From contig JAFGQB010000135.1 in the NCBI GenBank assembly GCA_016935915.1, positions 1 to 59,884 of the forward strand: 59,884 bases of DNA, given 5' to 3'. The position numbers and the translations under genes are program-made. Of the stretch, positions 50,193 to 57,554 are shown one piece after another (within the stretch, counting starts at the first letter, position 1; every line of letters starts with the position of its first letter). The notes under the pieces were generated by a model. It searched no databases and was not told the origin of the DNA. It was given only the letters and a program-made list of their open reading frames with translations. This DNA comes from Spirochaetota bacterium (GTDB lineage Bacteria > Spirochaetota > GWE2-31-10 > JAFGQB01).

Positions 50193-50724
50193 TAAGAATA
50201 TCATAAACACATTCACCATTAACAATAGTTAATATATGTTTGTCTGTATTTTGATTGTTAATTACAGCAATAAAAGTATTTTTCTTAATTTCTTTCACCT
50301 GCTTAGAAATAGTTATCAATGATTCTTTTAAACTTTTCCAATTTTCTATTGATGCAGGATCTCCATTCTTAGCAAGTAAGACACCATACATAAAATACTT
50401 ATCTTTTGGAATTATTTTAATTATATTTTCTTTTTTATCATATTTTATATCTGCAATTCCCTTATAACTAGTTTTTAATATATCAAGCACCATGTCCATT
50501 GTTAATAAATTTTCAGGCGTTTTTTCTGGTTTTGTTGATGTTATTGTTTTTTCTGGTTTTGATGTTTCATTCTTTTCAATTTTTGGTGTTGATTCTAATG
50601 TTTTTTCTGGTTCAGGCGTTGGAGCACTCACAGTTAATCCACATGACATAAATATTAAAAACATTATGAATATAAGAGATCCTATAATTATTTGTTTTGC
50701 CTTTTTTAAATCTTTGTTATACAT
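50173..50724 (-). CDS. putative lipoprotein
   Basis: About 183 residues from ATG at 50724 (GGAGG 8 nt upstream). MYNKDLKKAKQIIIGSLIFI then MFLIFMSCG is a lipoprotein signal with Cys in the lipobox. A low-complexity linker rich in TPEPEKT and KPEKT repeats (about 30-65) spans the wall, then a folded domain. A phage lipoprotein on the outer membrane surface could block DNA injection by other phages (superinfection exclusion); this is inference. Confidence 0.6.
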   Translation of the reverse strand: MYNKDLKKAKQIIIGSLIFIMFLIFMSCGLTVSAPTPEPEKTLESTPKIEKNETSKPEKTITSTKPEKTPENLLTMDMVLDILKTSYKGIADIKYDKKENIIKIIPKDKYFMYGVLLAKNGDPASIENWKSLKESLITISKQVKEIKKNTFIAVINNQNTDKHILTIVNGECVYDILNDKSIN

Positions 50725-50830
50725 TTTAAAATCCTCCATTTAATTTATTTATCAAGCACCCCACCGAACTTAATAATTCACATCCATGAACTCACCCAAC
50801 ATGTAATCCCTCAGATATAATTTATTTTAC

Positions 50831-50980
50831 TTATTTTGAATCTTTCATTTTAAATTTAATCATTCTATAGCCAAAGAAACCAATTACAATTAATGATAAA
50901 CCAACTATTAAACTATTTTGATTACTCAATCCAAATATTCCTAATCCTATCATTCCTGTTTGTGGCAATGTTTTATACAT
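50831..50980 (-). CDS. LPQTG-anchor mini-protein
   Basis: 49 residues: MYKTLPQTGMIGLG, then a hydrophobic helix (SLIVGLSLIVIGFFGYRM), then a positively charged tail (IKFKMKDSK). This is the complete sortase anchor (LPXTG, membrane helix, basic end) with no N-terminal domain or signal peptide. AAAGGGG lies before its ATG. It may act as an accessory to sortase or be a remnant of a surface protein gene. Confidence 0.7.
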   Translation of the reverse strand: MYKTLPQTGMIGLGIFGLSNQNSLIVGLSLIVIGFFGYRMIKFKMKDSK

Positions 50981-50995
50981 TTTAAATCCCCTTTC

Positions 50996-52027
50996 TTAAT
51001 TCCAATTTATTTTTTTTCTGAAAACAACATTTTTAATACTAACGAAAAATACAAACATATCAAAGTAAAAGTATAACATTTGAGGGATTATAGTAAATAA
51101 TATCAAATATACTTTCCAATTTTTATATTGAATATATTTTATTCTTACTAAATTATTTATAAGAATAAAAGTTATATTAAAAATCAAAAAATAAAAATTA
51201 AATGAAAATTTTGTTTGAATCAAATCTACAACTAAATACATTTGTAAAAAAGAAATAAGTAAATATGTTAATAAATATAAAAAGTCATTTCTGGTATATT
51301 TATTAACTTTATGTTTTAATAAATCAATAATTCCACCAGTTGACCATCTTTCCCTTTGGATATAAAGTTCTTTTATATTCAAAGGAACATCAGTATAGGC
51401 CTTTATTTTTCTTGATGATGATATTTTCCATCCATATTTTTTTAAAGCTAAAGTTAATTCGTAATCTTCTGTTATTGATCTAATATCAAAGATATAGTTT
51501 CTCTCATTTTTTATCTGTTGAAGAGCTTTTTTTCTATACATTGAAAACATTCCACGACAACAAAAAATATTGCCCTGAGCTTCAACATGCGAAGAGTCTG
51601 ATAATCCATACTCGATATTTTGTAAATACCATAATAAATTTCTCTTATTCTTCATAACTCCAGCGACACTACATACAGCACCATTCGAATAATATTTATT
51701 TAAAAATTTTACTCCTTCAGCAACTGCAAATTTATCCAAGACTGTATCAGCATCCATTATTAAAATATGTTCTCCCATGTTATCAAAATAATAATTAAAT
51801 AACTGGTTTAAAGCTCCTGATTTTTTATTTTTATTATTCACAGTTTTGAATACTTTTACATTCATATTACTTTCAAAGTTATCATTGATGATTTTCTCTG
51901 TATTGTCATTGCAGTTATCTAAAACAGCAATGATTTCAATATCCCAATATGATTGATTCAATAAACTTTGAATTGAATCTTTTATTATTTTCTCTTCATT
52001 GTGAGCTGGCAATATTATTGTTACCAT
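50996..52027 (-). CDS. processive membrane glycosyltransferase, GT2 (HasA/IcaA-like)
   Basis: 343 residues. N-terminal GT-A domain with VTIILPAHNEEKIIKDSI, DNCND, the metal DxD in LIMDADTVLDK, RSITEDYELTLALKKYGW (TED acceptor motif) and IQRERWSTGG (QxxRW). The C-terminal part has two or three membrane helices. This is the layout of hyaluronan, cellulose and poly-GlcNAc synthases and their relatives. Product and role (capsule-like polymer or receptor masking) are inferred. Confidence 0.75.
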   Translation of the reverse strand: MVTIILPAHNEEKIIKDSIQSLLNQSYWDIEIIAVLDNCNDNTEKIINDNFESNMNVKVFKTVNNKNKKSGALNQLFNYYFDNMGEHILIMDADTVLDKFAVAEGVKFLNKYYSNGAVCSVAGVMKNKRNLLWYLQNIEYGLSDSSHVEAQGNIFCCRGMFSMYRKKALQQIKNERNYIFDIRSITEDYELTLALKKYGWKISSSRKIKAYTDVPLNIKELYIQRERWSTGGIIDLLKHKVNKYTRNDFLYLLTYLLISFLQMYLVVDLIQTKFSFNFYFLIFNITFILINNLVRIKYIQYKNWKVYLILFTIIPQMLYFYFDMFVFFVSIKNVVFRKKINWN

Positions 52028-52047
52028 TATTTCAATCCCCTTTCAAT

Positions 52048-52073
52048 TTTGAGAGATCTTAAGATCCCTCAAA
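52048..52073. promoter_or_regulatory. small hairpin before the GT2 gene
   Basis: TTTGAG-GATC with TTAA loop and complementary arm at 52063-52073, one G-U pair on the minus strand. Possibly an intercistronic stabiliser or attenuator; no T tract follows. Confidence 0.35.
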
Positions 52074-52292
52074 TTATTTATCTTTCTTAAAAAAACTAAA
52101 AAATCCATAAGTTTTTTTGTTATTATCTGCCCTATTTATTCTTTCTTGAGAATCAAGTTTATTTTTATTTTTTACATTTTCTTTGATTAATTTTGAATTA
52201 TCCTGTTCCTTTAAACAACTTCCAAAAATTTTAGTACATTTATTATTTTGCTTGAATCTACAATCACTATAACAGCTATCCCCATATGCCAT
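52074..52292 (-). CDS. small Cys-rich protein, unknown
   Basis: 72 residues. The N-terminal part has four to five Cys (YGDSCYSDCRFKQNNKCTKI, then FGSC), possibly a metal cluster or disulfide-rich fold; the C-terminal part is basic. Good ribosome binding site (AGGAGATG). Confidence 0.5.
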   Translation of the reverse strand: MAYGDSCYSDCRFKQNNKCTKIFGSCLKEQDNSKLIKENVKNKNKLDSQERINRADNNKKTYGFFSFFKKDK

Positions 52293-52308
52293 TTCACTTC
52301 ATCTCCTT

Positions 52309-52542
52309 TCAAATAAATAATTTTCCCCAATCATAACTATCTTCATTTATAAAATTTTCTTCGGTATAATTATTTAAAATCATCTCATTACATTCCCTAC
52401 TACTTTTTATTGTTACAGGTTCTAATAAGCTATTATTTAAATAGTTATACCATCCTCCAGAAATTTCACATGTTTCATCACTACATTTAAAGTTATCTCT
52501 ATTTATATTAATAACCTCACTTCCACACACTGGACATGTCAT
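52309..52542 (-). CDS. small zinc-ribbon protein
   Basis: 77 residues. MTCPVCGSEVININRDNFKC with a second CETC-type pair nearby (SDETCEISGG) suggests one zinc ribbon, then an acidic helical tail. Preceded by a long-range inverted repeat in its leader. Confidence 0.55.
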   Translation of the reverse strand: MTCPVCGSEVININRDNFKCSDETCEISGGWYNYLNNSLLEPVTIKSSRECNEMILNNYTEENFINEDSYDWGKLFI

Positions 52543-52565
52543 AATACAAATTCCTTTCTTTTATC

Positions 52566-52654
52566 AGTTAGAGTAAATCTTTTCGACTTTTAATTTTAAA
52601 AATATTGCGGTATCCTTAGAATCAATTTTACAGATTACTTGATTTACTCTAACT
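52566..52654. repeat. long-range 14-bp inverted repeat
   Basis: AGTTAGAGTAAATC (52566-52579) and GATTTACTCTAACT (52641-52654) are perfect complements 61 nt apart. They lie in the leader of the zinc-ribbon gene. Possible structured 5' leader or operator pair. Confidence 0.7.
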
Positions 52655-52664
52655 AATACAATAA

Positions 52665-52820
52665 TTATCTATTATACTTGTAACCTATACAATTATAATA
52701 ATCTTCGGCTAGTAATACTTTTTTAATTAATACAGTGAATCTCTTTTCATTATTTTGTTTCTGTCTTTTGTCTTTAGCTTTTTTTAATTTTAAAAGTTTT
52801 CCAGCTCTTACATAAGACAT
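52665..52820 (-). CDS. small basic protein, first gene of the minus-strand envelope operon
   Basis: 51 residues, MSYVRAGKLLKLKKAKDKRQ to the C-terminal YNCIGYKYNR. AAAGGAAG lies 9 nt before the ATG. Strongly basic, perhaps nucleic-acid-binding. It faces the RHH gene across a divergent promoter region. Confidence 0.5.
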   Translation of the reverse strand: MSYVRAGKLLKLKKAKDKRQKQNNEKRFTVLIKKVLLAEDYYNCIGYKYNR

Positions 52821-52948
52821 CTAATCACTTCCTTTTTTTATCAAATTTACTACATATATATATTATATTATATGTGTTACTTTGTCAATGTTTTTTTGTA
52901 GCAAAGTATTACTTTTTATGATAATATATAATAAAGGAGATGATAAAA
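52821..52948. promoter_or_regulatory. divergent promoter region between RHH gene and envelope operon
   Basis: On the minus strand, TTGACA with a spaced TAATAT/TATAAT run (about 52863-52890). On the plus strand, AAAGGAG and AT-rich -10-like sequence near 52925 precede the TTG. TTACTTTG and CAAAGTA half-sites (about 52877-52912) could be an operator for the RHH protein. Confidence 0.5.
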
Positions 52949-53110
52949 TTGAGTAAAGTTAAAAAGACATATACTTATAGAGTAGAAGAGAGTATTTATG
53001 AAAAAGCTGAAAAACTAATAAAAGACAAAACAGGTTTAGGAGTTGGAACATTTCTCAGGATGCAGTTAATAAAATATTTAAATGATAATAAAGATGAAAA
53101 TAAAAAATAG
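52949..53110 (+). CDS. small RHH-type regulator
   Basis: 53 residues from a TTG start, AAAGGAG upstream. VKKTYTYRVEESIYEKAEKL and IKDKTGLGVGTFLRMQLIKY form a strand then two helices, the Arc/CopG pattern. It is a candidate repressor of the divergent operons on either side. Confidence 0.6.
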   Translation: MSKVKKTYTYRVEESIYEKAEKLIKDKTGLGVGTFLRMQLIKYLNDNKDENKK

Positions 53111-53128
53111 GCCTCGTGCCTATTTTTT
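53102..53128 (+). terminator. terminator of the RHH gene
   Basis: AAAAAATAGGC / GCCTATTTTTT, 11-bp stem with 5-nt loop, beginning in the stop codon. Confidence 0.85.
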
Positions 53129-53182
53129 ATAACTTATATCAGATGTATAGAAGTTTAACATTATTGTATTGATAATTTAATT

Positions 53183-53485
53183 TTAACTCTTTTTCAAACA
53201 AACATCAACATTTCTATTATGATTTAAATTACTGCAGCATTTTTCATCAATGGTATTTGTTCCACAAATTCTACATAATTTTTTCCCAGATGAGTTTATT
53301 GAAGGATCTCCAAAAGCTTCACAGCTTTTGGGATAATCTTCATCTAAATTACATGTTTCTGGTATTCCTGATAAATTACAAAAAATCCAATAAAATTGAT
53401 TTTCTTTTGATATTTTCTGTCCATTAGGAAGTTTTGTGACTTCTTTTATTTCTTTCATATATTCACAGTCTCTACATTTCAACAT
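53183..53485 (-). CDS. Cys-rich zinc-binding small protein
   Basis: About 100 residues from the ATG at 53485, which overlaps the helicase end. CRDCEYMKEI and KLCRICGTNTIDEKCCSN plus the ETCNLDEDYPKSCEAFG segment give eight or more Cys, so one or two zinc knuckles. Function unknown; it is the last gene of the early operon. Confidence 0.5.
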   Translation of the reverse strand: MLKCRDCEYMKEIKEVTKLPNGQKISKENQFYWIFCNLSGIPETCNLDEDYPKSCEAFGDPSINSSGKKLCRICGTNTIDEKCCSNLNHNRNVDVCLKKS

Positions 53486-56400
53486 TTTCAATTCGCTCCT
53501 TTAAATATGTATTTCTTTTTAATAAATTATTTCTTTTTACAATTTTACTTGTTAGACCTTTATTACTTATTAATATTACTGTCTGTTTACCTCTGGTAAT
53601 AGCTGTATAAAGTAATCTACTATCTAAAATAATTGAATCCTGGGGAATTATTATTACAATGTATTTAAATTCTGATCCTTGAAGTTTGTGAACTGTTGAG
53701 CAATATGAAAGTATAAAATTTTCCCAGACATCAAGATCCTTTTTATAAGTTATGAATTTTTCAAGTTCTTTGTAATATACTGTAAAAGTTGTATTATCAA
53801 TATTGGTTATCCTGCCAAACTCACCATTATAAACATCATTTTCTTTATCATTTTTTGTATTCATAATTTTATCATTAATATCAAAAGGGAATTTATCTTT
53901 TGATGTCTTTTTATTATGTTTATCTTTGATAATTTTATTTATATTTTCAACACCAACGTCCCCTTTTTTTACTGGGGATATAAATTGAACTTCCGAATAA
54001 AAAGAGTCTATTGATGAATATTTTGATTTTAAATACTCATAAAAATATAAAATAGTATCTATATATTGGCTTGGTGTTTCTGCTTCCTTTGCGTAAAAAT
54101 CAGCTTTTTTGATGTATTCAAAATCATTATTATTTCGAACACTTGTTGCAATATCAATAATGTTTGAGTCTTTTGATTGCCTGAATGTTTTTACGAGTTT
54201 AAATACATTAAACTTGTTACTTTCTATTAAATCATTCAAGATATTTCCGGCCTGAACTGAGGGCAATTGTCCTATATCACCAACAAATATTATTTTATTA
54301 AAATCAATTGCACTATTATCCATACTCAACAATAAATCACTTAATAATTCAGTATCAATCATTGACGATTCATCAATAATCATTACACCATTTTTAGTAG
54401 TGTAATAGTCATTAGATTCATTTAAAAAACGATGTATAGTTGTTGCCTTTTCTCCTGTAGCTTGTGACATTCTACGAGATGCTTTACCTGTTGGAGCTGT
54501 TAAAAATAATCTATATCCTATTTCTTTTAAAACAAATATTACACATTTTAAAAGAGTAGTTTTACCACTATTACCAGTAATAAATATATTATTATTTCTT
54601 CTTAAAATTAATTTTCCTGAATTCACTGTAAAACAATATTTATATCCATCAATAGTTTTATAACTATTGATGGATGTTTTTTTATGTGTTTTTCTTTTGT
54701 CTCTACATAATGATGGTAAATTATTTTTTGAAAAACTAACATTGTATTCTATTGACTTCCTTTTATATTCCTTTCCATCTATAGAATATATTTCACCTAC
54801 TCTATTATTGATTGAAATATAAGATCTATAACCACAAACACTTCCTACAAATTGTATAAAATCAGCATCTTTTTTTATTGTAGTTGTCCATCTTTTTTTA
54901 TTTATAAAATCACCATCCCAATAAAAAATTTCATTATATATAATTTCAAATTGTTTCTTTGTGCAATTATACCAATTATGACCAAAATTTTTAGTAGTTT
55001 TATAATTAAATGAAAATCTTGTATAATTATTATCTAAATTAGATTCTTTATATAATATATTGTTTTTTTCTAATAGTAATCGTATTCTTTCTTTTTTTCT
55101 TTCTTTTTTTAAATTTATTGAACAATAATCATTATCTTTATAATAACTACCATCTGCTTTAATAGCTATTTGAAGCCTAATTTCCCATTCATCACATTTA
55201 ATTCCAATTCCATTATAATTAAATGTAGTTATAAATTTGCCTTTGAAACTTGTTTTATTATGATTTTCCCGTACTTCTTTAAATGTTTTTTTATACAGAT
55301 TATTTTTTGAAGTTATATAAAATACATTGTGTTCGTCGCTTAAACACTGATCAATTCCATATTTAGTTTTAAAATACCATAAATAATCAGATTTATATTT
55401 ATGGTATTCAATAGGATATACTAATTCAGAATTTCCAAAATGGTTATATTGAAGAACTTTATCTCCTTTTTTATATTCTGATATTTTTTTCCATTCATAA
55501 CCATTAAAATACTCTGTGTCACAATCAACACAACCAGCTCCACCAGTGATTATTGAAACATTATCATTAATTGATCCTTTAATTGCTGAAATCTGGTAAC
55601 TATCAAATTTTATTTTATTTATTTCCTGAAATTTATTTATCAAAGATTCTATTTTATATGTATCCAACTTTTCTACATTCTTTTTATTTTTTAATACATT
55701 AAGATGTCTAGGAATCATTGTTTCAGCAAAAAACATTGATTTCGTATATATTTTATCACCATCACAAACCAGTCTATTATTATTTTCAAAATCAATATTA
55801 TTTAGACCAAAACTGTTTAGCTGTTCAATTAACTTATTTCTTTCTATATAGCAGCTTCCAGTCATTTCGTAACTTTTTACAATGTATTCGACTAAATATT
55901 TTAATCTATTTACATTGTCAATCTTTATTCCCATTGATAATGCTATTTTATCAGCTTTTTTAAAACTAAAATCATTCATTTCAATCAATATTTTATATGG
56001 ATCTTCTTTGAATTCTTCGATACCATGATCTAATACTTCTATACATTGAGTTACTTTTTTGATAACTGCTGGAGAAAAGTTTCCTCCTAACATCATAGTA
56101 ACATTTTTAAATATTTTCATTTGATCTAATTTTTTTAAACCTTCTTTTATTAACATAATCTTTGCATTTCCAATGCCTTTTATTTGCGGATAATCATCAG
56201 TTCTATAGATATTTATATCATCTATTTTTGATAGTATCAAAGAAGCTGTTGCCTCTTTGATACCATCTATTGACATTAATAAATTCTTTTGAGCTTCCTT
56301 ACTGTTTACATCAAACTCCTCATATTTACAAATAAAACTTTTTTGTCCTTGATATGTCCCCATTACACCTGTAAGAGTTTTTTGACCTTGACAGAGTTCG

Positions 56401-56516
56401 AAACCATCAGTTTTTACACTTAATTCCTCAAATGAATTATTGAATTTCGCAGCATATATATGAAAATCATTATTCATATATATTTCTTTTAATATTTCAC
56501 ATCTTATAGTATCCAT
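53472..56516 (-). CDS. RecD2-type helicase interrupted by an intein
   Basis: 1014 residues before splicing; about 693 after. N-terminal helix-hairpin-helix-like domain (DGIKEATASLILSKIDDINI, PQIKGIGNAKIMLI). The Walker A is TGGAG-SGKTTLLK when the intein is removed, Walker B is MIIDESSMID, and C-terminal VHKLQGSEFKYIVIII and YTAITRGKQTVIL are helicase motifs of the RecD2/TraI group. It unwinds DNA 5' to 3' in recombination or replication. The intein (329-649) splits the P-loop, so the helicase is inactive until it splices out. Confidence 0.88.
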   Translation of the reverse strand: MDTIRCEILKEIYMNNDFHIYAAKFNNSFEELSVKTDGFELCQGQKTLTGVMGTYQGQKSFICKYEEFDVNSKEAQKNLLMSIDGIKEATASLILSKIDDINIYRTDDYPQIKGIGNAKIMLIKEGLKKLDQMKIFKNVTMMLGGNFSPAVIKKVTQCIEVLDHGIEEFKEDPYKILIEMNDFSFKKADKIALSMGIKIDNVNRLKYLVEYIVKSYEMTGSCYIERNKLIEQLNSFGLNNIDFENNNRLVCDGDKIYTKSMFFAETMIPRHLNVLKNKKNVEKLDTYKIESLINKFQEINKIKFDSYQISAIKGSINDNVSIITGGAGCVDCDTEYFNGYEWKKISEYKKGDKVLQYNHFGNSELVYPIEYHKYKSDYLWYFKTKYGIDQCLSDEHNVFYITSKNNLYKKTFKEVRENHNKTSFKGKFITTFNYNGIGIKCDEWEIRLQIAIKADGSYYKDNDYCSINLKKERKKERIRLLLEKNNILYKESNLDNNYTRFSFNYKTTKNFGHNWYNCTKKQFEIIYNEIFYWDGDFINKKRWTTTIKKDADFIQFVGSVCGYRSYISINNRVGEIYSIDGKEYKRKSIEYNVSFSKNNLPSLCRDKRKTHKKTSINSYKTIDGYKYCFTVNSGKLILRRNNNIFITGNSGKTTLLKCVIFVLKEIGYRLFLTAPTGKASRRMSQATGEKATTIHRFLNESNDYYTTKNGVMIIDESSMIDTELLSDLLLSMDNSAIDFNKIIFVGDIGQLPSVQAGNILNDLIESNKFNVFKLVKTFRQSKDSNIIDIATSVRNNNDFEYIKKADFYAKEAETPSQYIDTILYFYEYLKSKYSSIDSFYSEVQFISPVKKGDVGVENINKIIKDKHNKKTSKDKFPFDINDKIMNTKNDKENDVYNGEFGRITNIDNTTFTVYYKELEKFITYKKDLDVWENFILSYCSTVHKLQGSEFKYIVIIIPQDSIILDSRLLYTAITRGKQTVILISNKGLTSKIVKRNNLLKRNTYLKERIENVEM
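54570..55532 (-). other. intein with LAGLIDADG-type homing endonuclease, inserted in a helicase P-loop
   Basis: Residues 329-649 (321 aa). The N-terminal CVDCDTEYFNGYEWKKISEY and KKGDKVLQY and the C-terminal VNSGKLILRRNNNIFITGN are standard Hint blocks; Cys329 is first, His/Asn end as GN, and Ser650 is +1. Block B is LSDEHNV. The endonuclease domain shows two LAGLIDADG-like helices: LQIAIKADGSYY (about 448) and YNEIFYWDGDF (about 527). P-loop insertion is a favoured intein site. Confidence 0.9.
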
Positions 56517-56547
56517 TTATTTAACCTCCTAAAATTTGTATACTATA

Positions 56548-56576
56548 ATTATATCACGTTGCATGTATAATTGTAA
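56548..56576 (-). promoter_or_regulatory. promoter P6 (helicase operon)
   Basis: TTACAA (56571-56576), 17 nt, TATAAT (56548-56553), minus strand, with ATACATGCAA in the spacer; the same regulon element as P4 and P5. The leader TAGGAGG follows. Confidence 0.75.
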
Positions 56577-56584
56577 AGAAGAAA

Positions 56585-57376
56585 TTATAACTCACTCATT
56601 GCCATAGAAAAAGTGATACAATCAACTTTTTTATGGTAATCTTCTATAATATCAATAATATTTCCGAAAAATGTAATAAATTCATTTGTAATAATATTAT
56701 CACTAACCTTGTTTACTATTTTTAAATGATAATTCAATATATTCATTTCAATTCTCAATGATTTATTTTCAGCAATAATAATATTTTCATTTGATACTTT
56801 TATTAATTTTAGTAATAACTGTATTCTGATTGTTTCGAACACTGTATTTGCCAAACTGTCCAATACTTCTTTAAAAATCTTTTTCAAATTATCATCTATA
56901 GAATAAATTTCATTGTTTAATCTAGTTAAATATTGAGTTTTTTTAGTTTGTATATAGTGGTCAATTGTTATATTTTTGTTTCTTTCTATCCATTCAAAAT
57001 TAATATCATTATTTATTTTTAATCTTTCTAAATATGCATTAAAATTTGATATTATATTTTTATTATTTTTTTTAAATTTTCCCATATTTATTGAGTCAAT
57101 AATTATTTTACTATCAGATAGAAAAAATATATTTAATCCATCTCCTAAATTACCTGCTTTTTGTTCTTTTTCAATGAATTGCAAAGCCCAAAAAATAGCA
57201 AAAAATTCCATATCAGAGGTTGCCATACTCTGAACTACTGAGTGAGTTATATAGATTACTTCGTTACTGCTCTTACTTCTTTTTATACACAAACCTATAA
57301 TACTTTTATTTGTATTCTCAATATGTGTAATATCTGTAAATACAAACAATCTTTTTTCAATTATTCTTTTTGTCAT
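56585..57376 (-). CDS. RNase H-like protein
   Basis: 263 residues. LFVFTDITHI (first Asp), SDMEFFAIFWALQFIEKEQK (Glu helix), IFFLSDSKIIIDSINMG (third Asp) and FEWIERNKNITIDHYI follow the RNase HI fold. The C-terminal ~130 residues are helical and unique. It may remove RNA primers, or be a derived dsRNA-binding form. Overlaps the AbrB gene by 20 nt. Confidence 0.65.
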   Translation of the reverse strand: MTKRIIEKRLFVFTDITHIENTNKSIIGLCIKRSKSSNEVIYITHSVVQSMATSDMEFFAIFWALQFIEKEQKAGNLGDGLNIFFLSDSKIIIDSINMGKFKKNNKNIISNFNAYLERLKINNDINFEWIERNKNITIDHYIQTKKTQYLTRLNNEIYSIDDNLKKIFKEVLDSLANTVFETIRIQLLLKLIKVSNENIIIAENKSLRIEMNILNYHLKIVNKVSDNIITNEFITFFGNIIDIIEDYHKKVDCITFSMAMSEL

Positions 57377-57554
57377 CTTCTTTACTTTCCTTTACTATAA
57401 ATTTTTTTAATATAAGTTGTTGCCCATCATTATAGATTAAGACTTGATCATTCTCAGGATCTATCCCTAGATCCGTCAACATATTCTTAGGCAAAACAAG
57501 TGAAAAACTTGCTTTGCCTACTTTAACTAAATTTTTAAGTGCTAACTTTTTCAT
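57357..57554 (-). CDS. AbrB/MazE-like small DNA-binding protein
   Basis: 65 residues. KNLVKVGKASFSLVLPKNML then TDLGIDPENDQVLIYNDGQQ is the SpoVT/AbrB swapped-hairpin signature (K-x-G-x-S-x-V-x-L-P). A regulator or antitoxin-type protein. It starts inside the end of the Bet/RecT gene. Confidence 0.75.
   Translation of the reverse strand: MKKLALKNLVKVGKASFSLVLPKNMLTDLGIDPENDQVLIYNDGQQLILKKFIVKESKEDDKKNN

Noticed and set aside
52566-52654. Inverted repeat as a tRNA-like element
   Set aside because: Arms match an acceptor-like length but no D, anticodon or T-arm pattern could be drawn; no tRNA seen in the window.
53102-53128. Terminator as an attachment site
   Set aside because: No integrase and no direct-repeat partner; the T-rich stem directly after a gene is a standard terminator.
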